Positions 1-8,969 of a stretch of 64,000 nt of DNA are shown here, piece by piece. The position numbers and the translations under genes were made by a program. A model generated the notes under the pieces. It made no database searches and was not told the origin of the DNA. It saw only the letters and a list, made by a program, of their open reading frames with translations. The stretch's first letter is position 1. Each line of letters starts with the position of its first letter. The DNA is from Niallia endozanthoxylica (GTDB lineage: Bacteria; Bacillota; Bacilli; Bacillales; Cytobacillaceae): contig NZ_VYKL01000039.1 of the NCBI RefSeq assembly GCF_008710145.1, forward strand, positions 60,850 through 124,849. Reading direction: 5' to 3'.

Positions 1-292
1 GCATCTTAAAGATGAGTTAACGCTAAAGGACGTCGCTAGTCATGTCCATTTGAATCCAAGCTACTTTAGTGTGCTGTTTAAGGAGCAAGTCAAGCTTACA
101 TTTAGCGAATATGTAACAAGACGAAGGATCCAGCGGGCAAAGGAATTAATGATTTCAACCAATCTTCCCATCAATGAAATCGCTGAAGAAGTAGGATATA
201 AAACTGCTAAATATTTCATTAAACTATTCAAAGATAATGAAGGTGTAACACCAAGCGTTTACCGAAAAACAAACAATGAAAGGGCTTTCTAA
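1..292 (+). CDS. AraC-type response regulator, C-terminal part (YesN-like)
   Basis: The open frame runs in from the left edge (first whole codon at 2), so only the last 96 residues are seen; the TTG at 50 is internal. It holds a complete AraC-type double helix-turn-helix: KDVASHVHLNPSYFS, then the second helix set around INEIAEEVGYKTAKYF and ending near GVTPSVYRK. This is the DNA-binding end of YesN-like two-component regulators, which often sit just upstream of the carbohydrate ABC importer they control, as here. The receiver domain is outside the window, so a plain AraC regulator is also possible. The HTH is certain; the YesN assignment is inferred from neighbours. Confidence 0.8.
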   Translation, partial: HLKDELTLKDVASHVHLNPSYFSVLFKEQVKLTFSEYVTRRRIQRAKELMISTNLPINEIAEEVGYKTAKYFIKLFKDNEGVTPSVYRKTNNERAF

Positions 293-398
293 AAATAGTA
301 GTATTTTTCCCAATCATAGTTCCCTTTTTTAAAAACCCCCCCTAGTGTAAACTAAATCTCGTAAGGCAGAGAAGAATATACAATAGGGGGTTTTAATA

Positions 399-1703
399 GT
401 GAATAAAAAGAAAGCGTTTTCCGCCGTAATGTCTTTGGCATTAACAGGCGGTTTAATTTTAGGAGGCTGCTCTTCCTCTTCATCAGATGAATCAAGTGAA
501 GCAAGCGGCGATAAAACCGTTGTCAAAATGATGCATTTATGGCCTGAAGGCAGTTCAAATGCTCAATATACAATTGTTGATGACATTATCACAGCTTACG
601 AAAAAGAAAACCCTGATGTAGATATTCAAACAGAGATTCTAGGAAACGAGCAGTACAAAGAAAAAATTAAAGTATTATCTGCTTCAAATGAACTTCCGGA
701 CGTAGGGATTACTTGGGCAGCTGGTTATATGAAACCATTCGTTGAAGGAGATATGTTCGCTTCATTAGATGATATTACACAAAAAGACAAATTCGTTGCC
801 GGTACACTTGATGCTTTCTCCTTTGAAGAAAAGACATATGCATTACCACTTGAGTTAAACATTACTCCAGTGTACTACAACAAAGAAATCTTTAAAAAGT
901 ATAATCTAGAAGCTCCAAAAACGTATGATGAATTCTTAAAAGTTGTTAAAACACTAACTGATAACAAAGTGACTCCGATTACTCTTGGAAACAAAGACCG
1001 CTGGACAGGCTCTATGTGGTATATGTATCTTGCAGACCGTATTGGCGGACCTGAAGTATTAAATAATGCTATCAATCGTACTGGAAGCTTTGAAGATCCA
1101 GCTTTAGTTAAAGCAGCTGAAGAGGTTAAAAACCTAGTTGATATGGGAGCATTTGTTAAAGGTTTCAATGGATTATCAAATGATGAAGCAAAAGGTTACT
1201 TCATGAATGAACAAGCTGCAATGTACATGATGGCAACTTGGGAGCTTCCAAACTATACAACAACTCCAGATGTTGCTCAAGAATTCAAAGACAAAGTGGG
1301 TTATTTCAAGTTCCCTGCTTATGAAGGCGGAAAAGGAAACGTTGATAGTTATGTAGGTGGTCCTGGTGTAGGTCTATTCGTATCTGAGCAATCAAAAGTA
1401 AAAGAAGAAGCAAAAGAATTTGTTTCTTACTTAGTTGAAGAATGGGGCAAGCGTTCAGTTGTTGATGCTGGTGTTATCCCTGCAACATTCGTTGATACAA
1501 ACAATAGTGAACTTCACCCAATGTACATTGATATTCTTAAAGATTTAGAGAATGCTACAAACCTTACACTTTATGCTGATGTTCAAATGTCTGCCAAAGT
1601 AGCTGATGTTCACTTAAATCAGATTCAATCATTATTCGGAGGAGAATCAACTCCAAAACAATTTACTAAAGCCCAAGAAGACGCTCTTGCTGCTGAGAAA
1701 TAA
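399..1703 (+). CDS. Sugar ABC transporter substrate-binding lipoprotein
   Basis: Extracellular solute-binding protein family 1, 434 aa. A GTG start follows a GGGGG ribosome site. The N-terminus is a lipoprotein signal with lipobox LGGC near residue 24, followed by a serine-rich linker, so the protein should be anchored outside the membrane. Body motifs such as TWAAGYMKPFVEGDMF, YYNKEIFKKYN and the Trp/Gly-rich segment near DRWTGSMWYMYLADRIGG are typical of oligosaccharide binders such as YesO or MsmE. It heads a three-gene importer with the two permeases that follow; no dedicated ATPase is present, so a shared MsmX-type ATPase is likely. The substrate is unknown; plant-cell-wall sugar is an inference from the xyl genes nearby. 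Confidence 0.9.
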   Translation: MNKKKAFSAVMSLALTGGLILGGCSSSSSDESSEASGDKTVVKMMHLWPEGSSNAQYTIVDDIITAYEKENPDVDIQTEILGNEQYKEKIKVLSASNELPDVGITWAAGYMKPFVEGDMFASLDDITQKDKFVAGTLDAFSFEEKTYALPLELNITPVYYNKEIFKKYNLEAPKTYDEFLKVVKTLTDNKVTPITLGNKDRWTGSMWYMYLADRIGGPEVLNNAINRTGSFEDPALVKAAEEVKNLVDMGAFVKGFNGLSNDEAKGYFMNEQAAMYMMATWELPNYTTTPDVAQEFKDKVGYFKFPAYEGGKGNVDSYVGGPGVGLFVSEQSKVKEEAKEFVSYLVEEWGKRSVVDAGVIPATFVDTNNSELHPMYIDILKDLENATNLTLYADVQMSAKVADVHLNQIQSLFGGESTPKQFTKAQEDALAAEK

Positions 1704-1777
1704 TCATTGCATTGAAAGAGGGCATATTGCTTTAAATATGTCCTCTTCTTTATAGAAAGGAAGGGGACTATACCGAC

Positions 1778-2653
1778 ATGAAGAAGGTAATGTCAAATAA
1801 ATTCGTTATCGCTCTATATACACTCCCTGCTTTATTTCTCGTTCTAGCTCTTATCTATATTCCAATTGTATTGTCAGGTTATTACGGTCTCATGGATTGG
1901 GACGGTATTGGTCAAATGACCTTTATTGGCTTAGATAATTATGTAACATTAATTCAAGATAAAGTATTCTGGACAAGCACCTGGCATTCCCTGCTGTTAG
2001 CTGTTTTCTCAACAGCCAGCTTATTGCTTTACTTAGCCATTTCTCTTGTGTTAGCCAGTAAAATTAAAGGTTCTGACCTTTTACGTAAAATTTACTTAAT
2101 CCCAATGCTATTATCATCTGTTGCCATTGCACAATTGTGGATGAAGATATTTGACCCAACAAACGGAATGGCAAATAAATTGCTTGAAATGTTTGGTGTA
2201 GAAAATACACCGGTTTGGTTAGCAGATCCAGCTATTGCTCTTTTCGCTATTTTCATTCCGGTTATTTGGCAATATGCAGGATTTTATATTCTTATTTATT
2301 ACGCAGCATTAAAAAATGTACCTGATGAAGTGATTGAGGCAGCGAAAATTGACGGTGCCAGTCCATTACAAATTGCTTTTAAAATTAAATTACCTCTAAT
2401 TTCTGGAATCTTTAAAGTAACAGTTATGCTAGCAGTTGTAGGATCATTAAAATATTTTGATTTGATTTACGTTATGACTGGCGGCGGTCCAAACGGAGCA
2501 AGTGAAGTAATTGCCTCCTATATGTACAAAGAAGCATTCAAATTAAATAACTTCGGTTATGGTAGTGCAATCGGCTTTGGACTATTAGTACTCTGTCTTG
2601 TTATGACTTGGTTAACTTCGAAATTAACGAAATCTAAAGATGATGTTCAATAA
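1778..2653 (+). CDS. Sugar ABC transporter permease (MalF/YesP type)
   Basis: 291-aa inner-membrane permease of the CUT1 sugar importers, with about six hydrophobic segments. The ATPase-contacting EAA loop is visible as EVIEAAKIDGASPLQIAFKI near residues 190-210, followed by the typical FDLIYVMTGGGP. The ATG lies 8-10 bases after GGAAGGGG. It is 74 bases after the binding protein and 20 bases before the second permease, so it is co-transcribed with both. Expected partners are the 399-1703 lipoprotein, the next permease and a shared ATPase encoded elsewhere. Confidence 0.9.
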   Translation: MKKVMSNKFVIALYTLPALFLVLALIYIPIVLSGYYGLMDWDGIGQMTFIGLDNYVTLIQDKVFWTSTWHSLLLAVFSTASLLLYLAISLVLASKIKGSDLLRKIYLIPMLLSSVAIAQLWMKIFDPTNGMANKLLEMFGVENTPVWLADPAIALFAIFIPVIWQYAGFYILIYYAALKNVPDEVIEAAKIDGASPLQIAFKIKLPLISGIFKVTVMLAVVGSLKYFDLIYVMTGGGPNGASEVIASYMYKEAFKLNNFGYGSAIGFGLLVLCLVMTWLTSKLTKSKDDVQ

Positions 2654-2673
2654 CATTAAGGGGGAAGAAACAA

Positions 2674-3570
2674 ATGAGTAAGGTTAGTTCACCACAAGCA
2701 GCAACACTGGACCTTTCCGTTCCCGATAAATCAAAGAAATCTTTCCTGAACAAAATCGGATTTGGATTTCTTTATCTTATACTAGGAATATTTGCTATTA
2801 TTCAGATTTACCCATTAGTTTGGCTGGTTTTCTTTTCACTCAAAACAAATCAAGAAGTGTTTGGAATGTCTCCTTTCTCTTTACCGCAGGACCCACAGTG
2901 GGCAAACTATACAAAAGCTTGGACTTCCGGTAATATTGGTCTTTATTTCTTTAATAGTGTCTGGATTACAGTATTATCAGTCGCTCTTACTCTTATTCTA
3001 GCTAGTTTCGTAACATTTGCTGTTACACGAATGAGTTGGAAATTTAGCGGACTTGTTCTTGGATTGTTTTTAGTAGCCTACATGATTCCATTACATTCTA
3101 CGTTAATTCCATTGTTTAACATGTATAACAGCATGAATTTGATTGACAGTCCTGTATCAATTGTATTATCTTATACGGCCTTTAACTTACCATTAACGAT
3201 TATGATTTTACTAGGCTTCTATAAGACTTTCCCACGTGAAATTGAAGAAGCTGCAGTAGTGGATGGTTGTTCGATTCACCGAATTTTCTTCCAAATTACC
3301 CTGCCGATGACGGTACCGGTATTATCAACAACAGGAATTATTAACATGATTTACAACTGGAACGAGTTTGTATTCGTTAATACCTTTATCAGTTCTGATA
3401 AATGGAAAACATTAACAGTTGGAATCAACAATTTCGTAGGTCAATATTTAACTGATTGGGGCGCCATTGGTGCTACTCTTGTTATCAGTATTGTTCCTAT
3501 CCTGCTTGCTTTCTTATTCTTAAGCGATAAAATTGTTGAGGGTATGGCTGCAGGTTCTGTAAAAGGTTGA
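2674..3570 (+). CDS. Sugar ABC transporter permease (MalG/YesQ type)
   Basis: 298-aa second permease of the CUT1 importer. The EAA loop is EIEEAAVVDGCSIHRIFFQI at about residues 190-209, and the MalG-type tail ends FLSDKIVEGMAAGSVKG. It starts ATG after GGGGGAAG and closes the operon, which ends in a strong hairpin at 3584-3640. The order binding protein-MalF-MalG after a response regulator, with a DUF624 gene beside it, mirrors the B. subtilis yesLMNOPQ set, although here the DUF624 gene is on the other strand. Confidence 0.9.
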   Translation: MSKVSSPQAATLDLSVPDKSKKSFLNKIGFGFLYLILGIFAIIQIYPLVWLVFFSLKTNQEVFGMSPFSLPQDPQWANYTKAWTSGNIGLYFFNSVWITVLSVALTLILASFVTFAVTRMSWKFSGLVLGLFLVAYMIPLHSTLIPLFNMYNSMNLIDSPVSIVLSYTAFNLPLTIMILLGFYKTFPREIEEAAVVDGCSIHRIFFQITLPMTVPVLSTTGIINMIYNWNEFVFVNTFISSDKWKTLTVGINNFVGQYLTDWGAIGATLVISIVPILLAFLFLSDKIVEGMAAGSVKG

Positions 3571-3583
3571 TTGGTTAAAAGAC

Positions 3584-3640
3584 AAAAGACAGAGAGGAAA
3601 GTTCTCACCTTAAAAGTGAAACTCTCCTCTCTGTCTTTTT
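3584..3640 (+). terminator. Terminator between converging genes
   Basis: A long inverted repeat pairs AAAAGACAGAGAGGA (from 3584) with TCCTCTCTGTCTTTT, ending at about 3639 in a short T run. It lies between the ABC permease (plus) and the YesL-like gene (minus) and could serve both directions. Confidence 0.85.
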
Positions 3641-3652
3641 CATTTGTCTTCA

Positions 3653-4273
3653 TTAAGTTAATTGTCTCTTTTTATCCATCTTTTTAAAGACGATAAAACA
3701 GGTAGACATGATAACAGCTGCCGAGAGACTCCCGCCAAAGAAAAAGCCTAAACCAGGCAGAAATTTTACGACAAAGAATATGGAAACAATTCCAGCAATC
3801 ATGACGAGGTTTTCAATTGGATTAATCAGCATCATTAAAAATGAGTTTTTGATCATTTGGGTCAGTTTCAACTCATAATGAACATAAATCGGGAACAGAT
3901 ACAACATAGTCATGACTGCGGCAAACATAAATAAATAGATAGGAATTTGAATGACATTTATAAAACTTCCCCCTGCATTTCTCATAAAAACTAAGTCAAG
4001 AACAATCAGTCCAGCAACGATAACAATGATAAGTCCTAATCCATTGCTTCTAAAAAAATTTGATTTGTAGGTTTCCCAAAAGGTTCGGAAAACTGGAATG
4101 TCCGTTTCACCCATCAGCCATTTTCGGATGACCGCAAACATCGAAATCGTAGCTGGAAAGAAACCAAAGACGACTAGTCCCATTAGTGTAAGCCCTATCC
4201 ATAATAGATTAATATAGGCAAATCTAGTGATCCATTCGGTCGCAGCAAAAGCACGATTAGCCGTTTTACTCAT
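3653..4273 (-). CDS. YesL-like DUF624 membrane protein
   Basis: 206-aa protein with four to five membrane segments. The N-terminal pattern (WITRFAYINLLWIGLTLMG, then FFPATISMFAVIRKW) is typical of the DUF624/YesL family, small membrane proteins repeatedly found with YesMN-type two-component systems and sugar ABC importers. Molecular function is not known. It is the last gene of the minus-strand run and lies 42 bases downstream of the deacetylase. Placement next to the YesOPQ-like importer supports a role in sugar uptake or sensing, but this is inference. Confidence 0.8.
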   Translation of the reverse strand: MSKTANRAFAATEWITRFAYINLLWIGLTLMGLVVFGFFPATISMFAVIRKWLMGETDIPVFRTFWETYKSNFFRSNGLGLIIVIVAGLIVLDLVFMRNAGGSFINVIQIPIYLFMFAAVMTMLYLFPIYVHYELKLTQMIKNSFLMMLINPIENLVMIAGIVSIFFVVKFLPGLGFFFGGSLSAAVIMSTCFIVFKKMDKKRQLT

Positions 4274-4315
4274 GTAATCCCTCCAAACAAAGTTCCATAA
4301 TGCTTCTTTATATTA

Positions 4316-4936
4316 TTACCGAGTTTGCTTTAAAAGTTCACTAACAGTCACAAGTTGATAGTCCTGTGTTGTTAATTCTGATACAAGTATCTGAACCGCT
4401 TCGACGGTTTGTGAGCGGTCATTAAAGCCGTCATGGAAAATTAATATACTGCCATTTTTTATACAGCTTCTTGATGCTGACAGAATATGTTCGGTTCCGG
4501 GCTGTTCCCAATCCCGAGCCTCCAGATTTAACGCTCCGATCATTGAGTAACCTTTTTCCTCTAGGATTGCAGTTAACTCTTGATGATAATCAAGATAAGG
4601 AGGACGAAAAACAACAGGCTTTTGGCCGGTCAAGCTCTGTATCAATTGCTCATTCCGTTCTATTTCTTCTATACACTGTTGTTGTCGTAATTGGGACAAT
4701 TTAAAGTGTGTATATGTATGATTTCCTATTTCATGTCCTTCGTCAAAAGCCCTTTTTACAATCTCAGGATTTTGTTCTGCCTGCTCTCCAACCACAAAGA
4801 ATGTCGCTTTCCCTTTTGCCTTTAAAAAGATATCCAGCACTTGAGGTGTATAAATCGGATTGGGTCCATCATCGAAAGTAATCGCAACGACCTTTTGTTT
4901 GGTTGGAACTTCATTTATCATCATGACCCCAGTCAT
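4316..4936 (-). CDS. Polysaccharide deacetylase (NodB domain)
   Basis: 206-aa carbohydrate esterase family 4 protein that would remove N- or O-acetyl groups from a glycan in a metal-dependent reaction. All five NodB motifs are visible: TFDDGPNP (catalytic base and metal Asp), HEIGNHTYTH (metal His pair), RPPYLDY, ARDWEQPG and LIFHDG. The ATG follows GGAGGAATATAA. There is no signal peptide or membrane anchor, which is unusual for enzymes acting on the wall or on extracellular xylan, so the protein may act inside the cell or be exported another way. Substrate unknown; neighbours are a YesL-like protein and an aldo/keto reductase. Confidence 0.88.
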   Translation of the reverse strand: MTGVMMINEVPTKQKVVAITFDDGPNPIYTPQVLDIFLKAKGKATFFVVGEQAEQNPEIVKRAFDEGHEIGNHTYTHFKLSQLRQQQCIEEIERNEQLIQSLTGQKPVVFRPPYLDYHQELTAILEEKGYSMIGALNLEARDWEQPGTEHILSASRSCIKNGSILIFHDGFNDRSQTVEAVQILVSELTTQDYQLVTVSELLKQTR

Positions 4937-4968
4937 TTATATTCCTCCTTTTTACTATCTTTCAAATG

Positions 4969-4998
4969 AAACGAGACTATCCATTGACAGTCTCGTTT
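4969..4998 (-). terminator. Hairpin downstream of aldo/keto reductase
   Basis: AAACGAGACT (4969-4978) pairs with AGTCTCGTTT (4989-4998) across a 10-base loop. On the minus strand it follows the reductase stop and precedes the deacetylase. The T tract is short (GTTTCATTT), so termination may be partial. Confidence 0.6.
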
Positions 4999-5027
4999 TC
5001 CTTATTAAATAAGAGTAAATTCTTTTA

Positions 5028-6011
5028 TTAATAAGGACCTCTTATAAAATCCATCACTTTCTCATTATAAAAACGTTGAATTTCTTGCTTTTCATCTTCA
5101 GAGAATGACTTTGTATCCAGTGCGATAAGATTACCCTCGACCTGTTTAACATTTTTAAAACCAGGAATCACGGCAGTAATCTCCTTTTGGTCCAATATCC
5201 AGCGTAATGCTGCACTTGCCATGGATGGACGGCCCTCTGCAATCCACTTTAACTGATCAGCTAATTCTACACCCTTTTGGAAACCAAGACCTGCAAACGT
5301 TTCTCCGACATTAAACGCCTCTCCATTTTCATTAAAACGGCGGTGGTCATCTTCTTCAAAAACATGATCTTGTTTAAATTTACCCGTAAGCAGTCCGCTG
5401 GCAAGCGGTAATCTGACTAATAGTCCGACACCTTTTTGATAAGCCTCTGGCATTAACTTTTCCAATGGTTTCTGGCGGAACATATTAAAGATAATCTGCA
5501 AGCTCTTAACATTTGGATTTTCCAAGCAAATTAACCCTTCTTCAACGGTTTCCACACTGACACCATAGTGACGAATTTTCCCCTCGCCCTGCAAGCGGTC
5601 AAGCACCTCAAATACACTGCCGTCTCTTAAAATTTCAGTTGCTGGGCAATGAATCTGATACAAGTCAATGGATTCACGATTCAAACGGCGCAGACTATCC
5701 TCACAATAAGCACTTACTTTTTCATAACTATAATTCTTCGGATCGAAAATATCACCTTGTCGGCAAAACTTTGTCGCAATGTAGATTTGATCTTCCTTAC
5801 CCTTTGTGGCCTTGGCCAGCAGCTCTTCACTATGTCCATCTCCGTAGACGTCTGCTGTATCAAAAAAATTAACACCCTGCTCAATGGCAAATTCTAAGGA
5901 TTTAAGTGCCTCTGTATCATTTGTCTTTCCCCATGCACCGCCTATTGCCCAAGTACCAAAGCTGACTTCACTAATCTTGATTCCCGTATTTCCTAATTCA
6001 CGATAATTCAT
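5028..6011 (-). CDS. Aldo/keto reductase
   Basis: 327-aa TIM-barrel oxidoreductase that probably uses NADPH to reduce an aldehyde or ketone. The catalytic tetrad is visible: Asp and Tyr in FFDTADVYGDG (about 50-60), Lys in IATKF (about 82) and His in QIHCP (about 119). The C-terminal cofactor-binding part contains AVIPGFKNVKQVEGN. Length is normal for the AKR families closest to YhdN/GSP69. It starts ATG, lies 65 bases downstream of galM and may be co-transcribed with it. A role with sugar aldehydes is possible from context but the substrate cannot be read from sequence. Confidence 0.9.
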   Translation of the reverse strand: MNYRELGNTGIKISEVSFGTWAIGGAWGKTNDTEALKSLEFAIEQGVNFFDTADVYGDGHSEELLAKATKGKEDQIYIATKFCRQGDIFDPKNYSYEKVSAYCEDSLRRLNRESIDLYQIHCPATEILRDGSVFEVLDRLQGEGKIRHYGVSVETVEEGLICLENPNVKSLQIIFNMFRQKPLEKLMPEAYQKGVGLLVRLPLASGLLTGKFKQDHVFEEDDHRRFNENGEAFNVGETFAGLGFQKGVELADQLKWIAEGRPSMASAALRWILDQKEITAVIPGFKNVKQVEGNLIALDTKSFSEDEKQEIQRFYNEKVMDFIRGPY

Positions 6012-6076
6012 ATTTTTAGCTCCCTTTCATCATCACTTTATTTTTTCACTTTCCCTTTACAATGAATCCAGATATT

Positions 6077-7117
6077 CTATCTCTCGATTAGTCCAAATTT
6101 ATATTTTGTAACAGAGGAGTACTTCTGACCTTCATCAAGAACGATGGATGGAAAATGCGGCTGATGGATGGCATCAGGGAACCCCTGTGTTTCCAAACAA
6201 ATTCCCAAGTATTTTCTCGATGGAACACCGCGAAAGCTTCCTTCCGAGCTCAAAGAGTTTCCAGAGTAGACAACAACAGCAGGTTCGTCTGTTTCAACCG
6301 TTAGCGTCCGCCCGCTTTCTAGATCCTTCAATATAACTTCATGTTCATGATTCTCATTTAATACAAATGGATGGTCATATCCATTTCCTACTAGAACATT
6401 TTGCGGATGCTCTGAAACAGCCCCCGTTTTAATTAACCCTTCACTAGTAAAATCAAACGGCGTACCTTTGACATCTGCCAAATGCCCTGTTGGGATAAAG
6501 GTTTGATCCAGCTCAAGAAATTTATCACTTTTTAGGGTTAACGTATGGTTTAATACATCTCTTCTCAAATCCCCACTTAAGTTAAAATACGAATGGTTAG
6601 TAACGGTTACTGGTGTTTTCTGATCGGTTTGAGCTTCATATTGAATCGATAATTCATTCTCGTTCGTCAGCTTATAAATAACCTTCATGGCAAGATTTCC
6701 AGGATACCCTTCTTCCCCGTCCTTGCTTGTATACGAAAAACAAACCCCATCTTCGAGTTTTTCCGCATCCCAAACCACTTTATTAAATCCATTCATACCA
6801 CCGTGCAGATGATTGGGATGATTATTTTGTGCCAGAGTATATGTTTTTCCATCAAGTTCAAATGAGCCCCCTTGAATCCGCCCTGCCACACGGCCTACAA
6901 TAGCTCCAAGAAAACTAGAATCCTCCATATACTCCTCTAGTGTGTCATGGCCAAGAACGATGTTCTCGAATTGTCCGTTTTGATCCGGAGCCATAATTTT
7001 AGTGATGATGCAGCCATAATTAATAACTGTTACCTCCAAGCCAAGGTCATTTTTCAAAGTAAAAGAAAAGACAGGCTGATGATTAATTTGACCTAGACTC
7101 TCTTGAATAACATTCAT
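6077..7117 (-). CDS. galM: Aldose 1-epimerase (galactose mutarotase)
   Basis: 346-aa cytosolic enzyme that interconverts alpha and beta anomers of aldoses, supplying the right anomer to isomerases and kinases. The two active-site histidines are seen in NHPNHLHGGMNGF and in VTVTNHSYFNL, and the catalytic glutamate in CLETQGFPDAIHQP. Length and motif order match the GalM family. It lies after xylB, separated by a terminator-like hairpin at 7193-7220, so it may be read partly by readthrough. In this setting it probably acts on xylose and related sugars. Confidence 0.93.
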   Translation of the reverse strand: MNVIQESLGQINHQPVFSFTLKNDLGLEVTVINYGCIITKIMAPDQNGQFENIVLGHDTLEEYMEDSSFLGAIVGRVAGRIQGGSFELDGKTYTLAQNNHPNHLHGGMNGFNKVVWDAEKLEDGVCFSYTSKDGEEGYPGNLAMKVIYKLTNENELSIQYEAQTDQKTPVTVTNHSYFNLSGDLRRDVLNHTLTLKSDKFLELDQTFIPTGHLADVKGTPFDFTSEGLIKTGAVSEHPQNVLVGNGYDHPFVLNENHEHEVILKDLESGRTLTVETDEPAVVVYSGNSLSSEGSFRGVPSRKYLGICLETQGFPDAIHQPHFPSIVLDEGQKYSSVTKYKFGLIER

Positions 7118-7192
7118 GATTATCTTCCTTCCTTTTAAATTCTGACAAAACTAGAGATGATTATGTAGTCCTTCATTTCCCTCTACGAGTAG

Positions 7193-7220
7193 ATGAAAAG
7201 AAAGCCCCACAACTGTGGGG
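7193..7220 (-). terminator. Terminator after xylB
   Basis: CCCCACA (7205-7211) pairs with TGTGGGG (7214-7220). On the minus strand the hairpin is followed by CTTTCTTTTC, consistent with a rho-independent terminator for xylB. Confidence 0.7.
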
Positions 7221-7265
7221 TCTTATAATTGTAATATTGATAACGAAACTAAGATACTACTGATA

Positions 7266-8765
7266 CTATTTCCTAAACTCTCTTAATTGCTCATTCAATT
7301 CTTTAGTTTGAGTATATACCTGCTGATAGAGTGAAAAGAGTTTCTTATATGTTTCCACATTTTCAGGAATCGGGTGATAGGTTTTGGCCGTTTGAATAAA
7401 TACTTCCGCACATTCTTTTAAAGAATTAAACCATCCGCATCCATACGCAGCTAACATGGCCGCTCCCATTCCTGGACCTTGTTCACTTGTCAGCTTTTCA
7501 ATTTTTGCATTAAAAATATCTGCCTGCATCTGCAGCCATGTTTCATTTTTTGCCCCGCCGCCGATGGAAATAATCGAATCAATTGTTTTGCCGCTATTTC
7601 TAAAGATTTCAATTGACTCATGCAACGAGAATGTAATCCCTTCAAGAACTGCACGTGCAAAAGTTTTACGTTCATGCGCAGCATCCACACCTATAAAGCT
7701 GCCGCGTATATTGGAGTCCGCATGCGGTGTTCTCTCCCCCACGATATAAGGAGTAAATAACAGTCCGTTGCTTCCAGCAGGCACCTCATTCACGCCTTCT
7801 AAAAATTGGTCAAAGGCTTCTTGTTTCGCAAACGTATCTTTAAACCAGCTTAAGCTATAACCTGCAGCAAGGGTCACACCCATTGTATAGAAGGTATTTT
7901 CTTCCCCGTGGTTAAAGTAGTGGACCTTTCCTTCAAAATCAAGATCACTTCTTTCTTCATAAGAAAGGACAACACCAGATGTTCCAATACTGCATAAGGT
8001 TTTACCTTCTGATAATATCCCAGAACCAATAGCACCACATGCATTATCCGCACCGCCGGCAAAGACTTTTGTTCCTTCTGATAAACCAGTCTCCTGGGCA
8101 AATTCAGCCGTCACATTACCAACAAGGTCGTGGGATTCCACTAATGGCGGACAAAACTCAGAAGAAAGACCAAATTGAGTAAGTATCTCCTGACTCCACT
8201 CACGTTTTGCTACGTTTAATAATAGTGTGCCCGCCGCATCCGAGTATTCCATATGAATATGGCCTGTGATGCGATAACGTAAATAATCCTTAGGAAGCAT
8301 AAACACACTGGAACGTTCGAAAACTTCAGGCTCATTTTCCTTTACCCAAAGAATCTTTGGTAATGTAAACCCTTCCAGAGCAGGGTTCTTTGTTATCTCT
8401 AAGAGCTGCTGCTTGCCGACAACGTCATAGATTTCCTCACATTGTTTCGTTGTCCTTGTATCATTCCATAAAATGGAATTTCTTAGCACTTGATTTTCTT
8501 GATCTAATAGAACAAGGCCATGCATTTGTCCGGAAAAGCTAATGCCCTCGATGTCATTTACATCTCCATCAAATTGCTCAATTAGTTCTGCTAGACCTGC
8601 TTTTGTTTTTTCAACCCATTCCTCTGGATTTTGTTCACTATAACCAGATCTTTCAATAATTAGGGGATAGGATTTAGAAACTTCCTTATATACTTCTCCT
8701 TTTTGATTGACTAGTAATATCTTTACCGCACTCGTACCGAGGTCAACACCAATTACGTATTTCAT
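7266..8765 (-). CDS. xylB: Xylulokinase
   Basis: FGGY-family sugar kinase that phosphorylates D-xylulose to xylulose 5-phosphate. The N-terminal ATPase fold opens GVDLGTSAVKILLV; the catalytic aspartate lies in FAGGADNACGAIGSG, and SIGGGAKNETWLQMQADI is the second nucleotide-binding segment. I start it at the ATG at 8765 (MKYVIG), 499 aa, because AAAAGG lies nine bases upstream. The ATG at 8774 has that same AAAAGG directly against it, too close to work. It follows xylA with a hairpin between them, so it may have its own promoter in the 204-base gap. Confidence 0.95.
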   Translation of the reverse strand: MKYVIGVDLGTSAVKILLVNQKGEVYKEVSKSYPLIIERSGYSEQNPEEWVEKTKAGLAELIEQFDGDVNDIEGISFSGQMHGLVLLDQENQVLRNSILWNDTRTTKQCEEIYDVVGKQQLLEITKNPALEGFTLPKILWVKENEPEVFERSSVFMLPKDYLRYRITGHIHMEYSDAAGTLLLNVAKREWSQEILTQFGLSSEFCPPLVESHDLVGNVTAEFAQETGLSEGTKVFAGGADNACGAIGSGILSEGKTLCSIGTSGVVLSYEERSDLDFEGKVHYFNHGEENTFYTMGVTLAAGYSLSWFKDTFAKQEAFDQFLEGVNEVPAGSNGLLFTPYIVGERTPHADSNIRGSFIGVDAAHERKTFARAVLEGITFSLHESIEIFRNSGKTIDSIISIGGGAKNETWLQMQADIFNAKIEKLTSEQGPGMGAAMLAAYGCGWFNSLKECAEVFIQTAKTYHPIPENVETYKKLFSLYQQVYTQTKELNEQLREFRK

Positions 8766-8911
8766 TCGTCTCATCCTTTTCTATAAGGCTATGTTAACAA
8801 ATAATGTTGATAAGTCAGACTTTTGACTCATCCATGAGAATTGTCTATTCCTCACGTCATACAGCTTGAGATGATTCAAAAATCAACAATGTTAATACAC
8901 AAACCGTTCTA

Positions 8912-8948
8912 TAAAAATGTGCTGGAGTATAATACTTCCAGCACATTT
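8912..8948 (-). terminator. Terminator after xylA
   Basis: AAATGTGCTGGA (8915-8926) pairs with TCCAGCACATTT (8937-8948). On the minus strand the stem is followed by TTTTTAT. It lies 21 bases past the xylA stop and should reduce readthrough into xylB. Confidence 0.8.
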
Positions 8949-8969
8949 CATTCTTATTATCTAGAGGGA

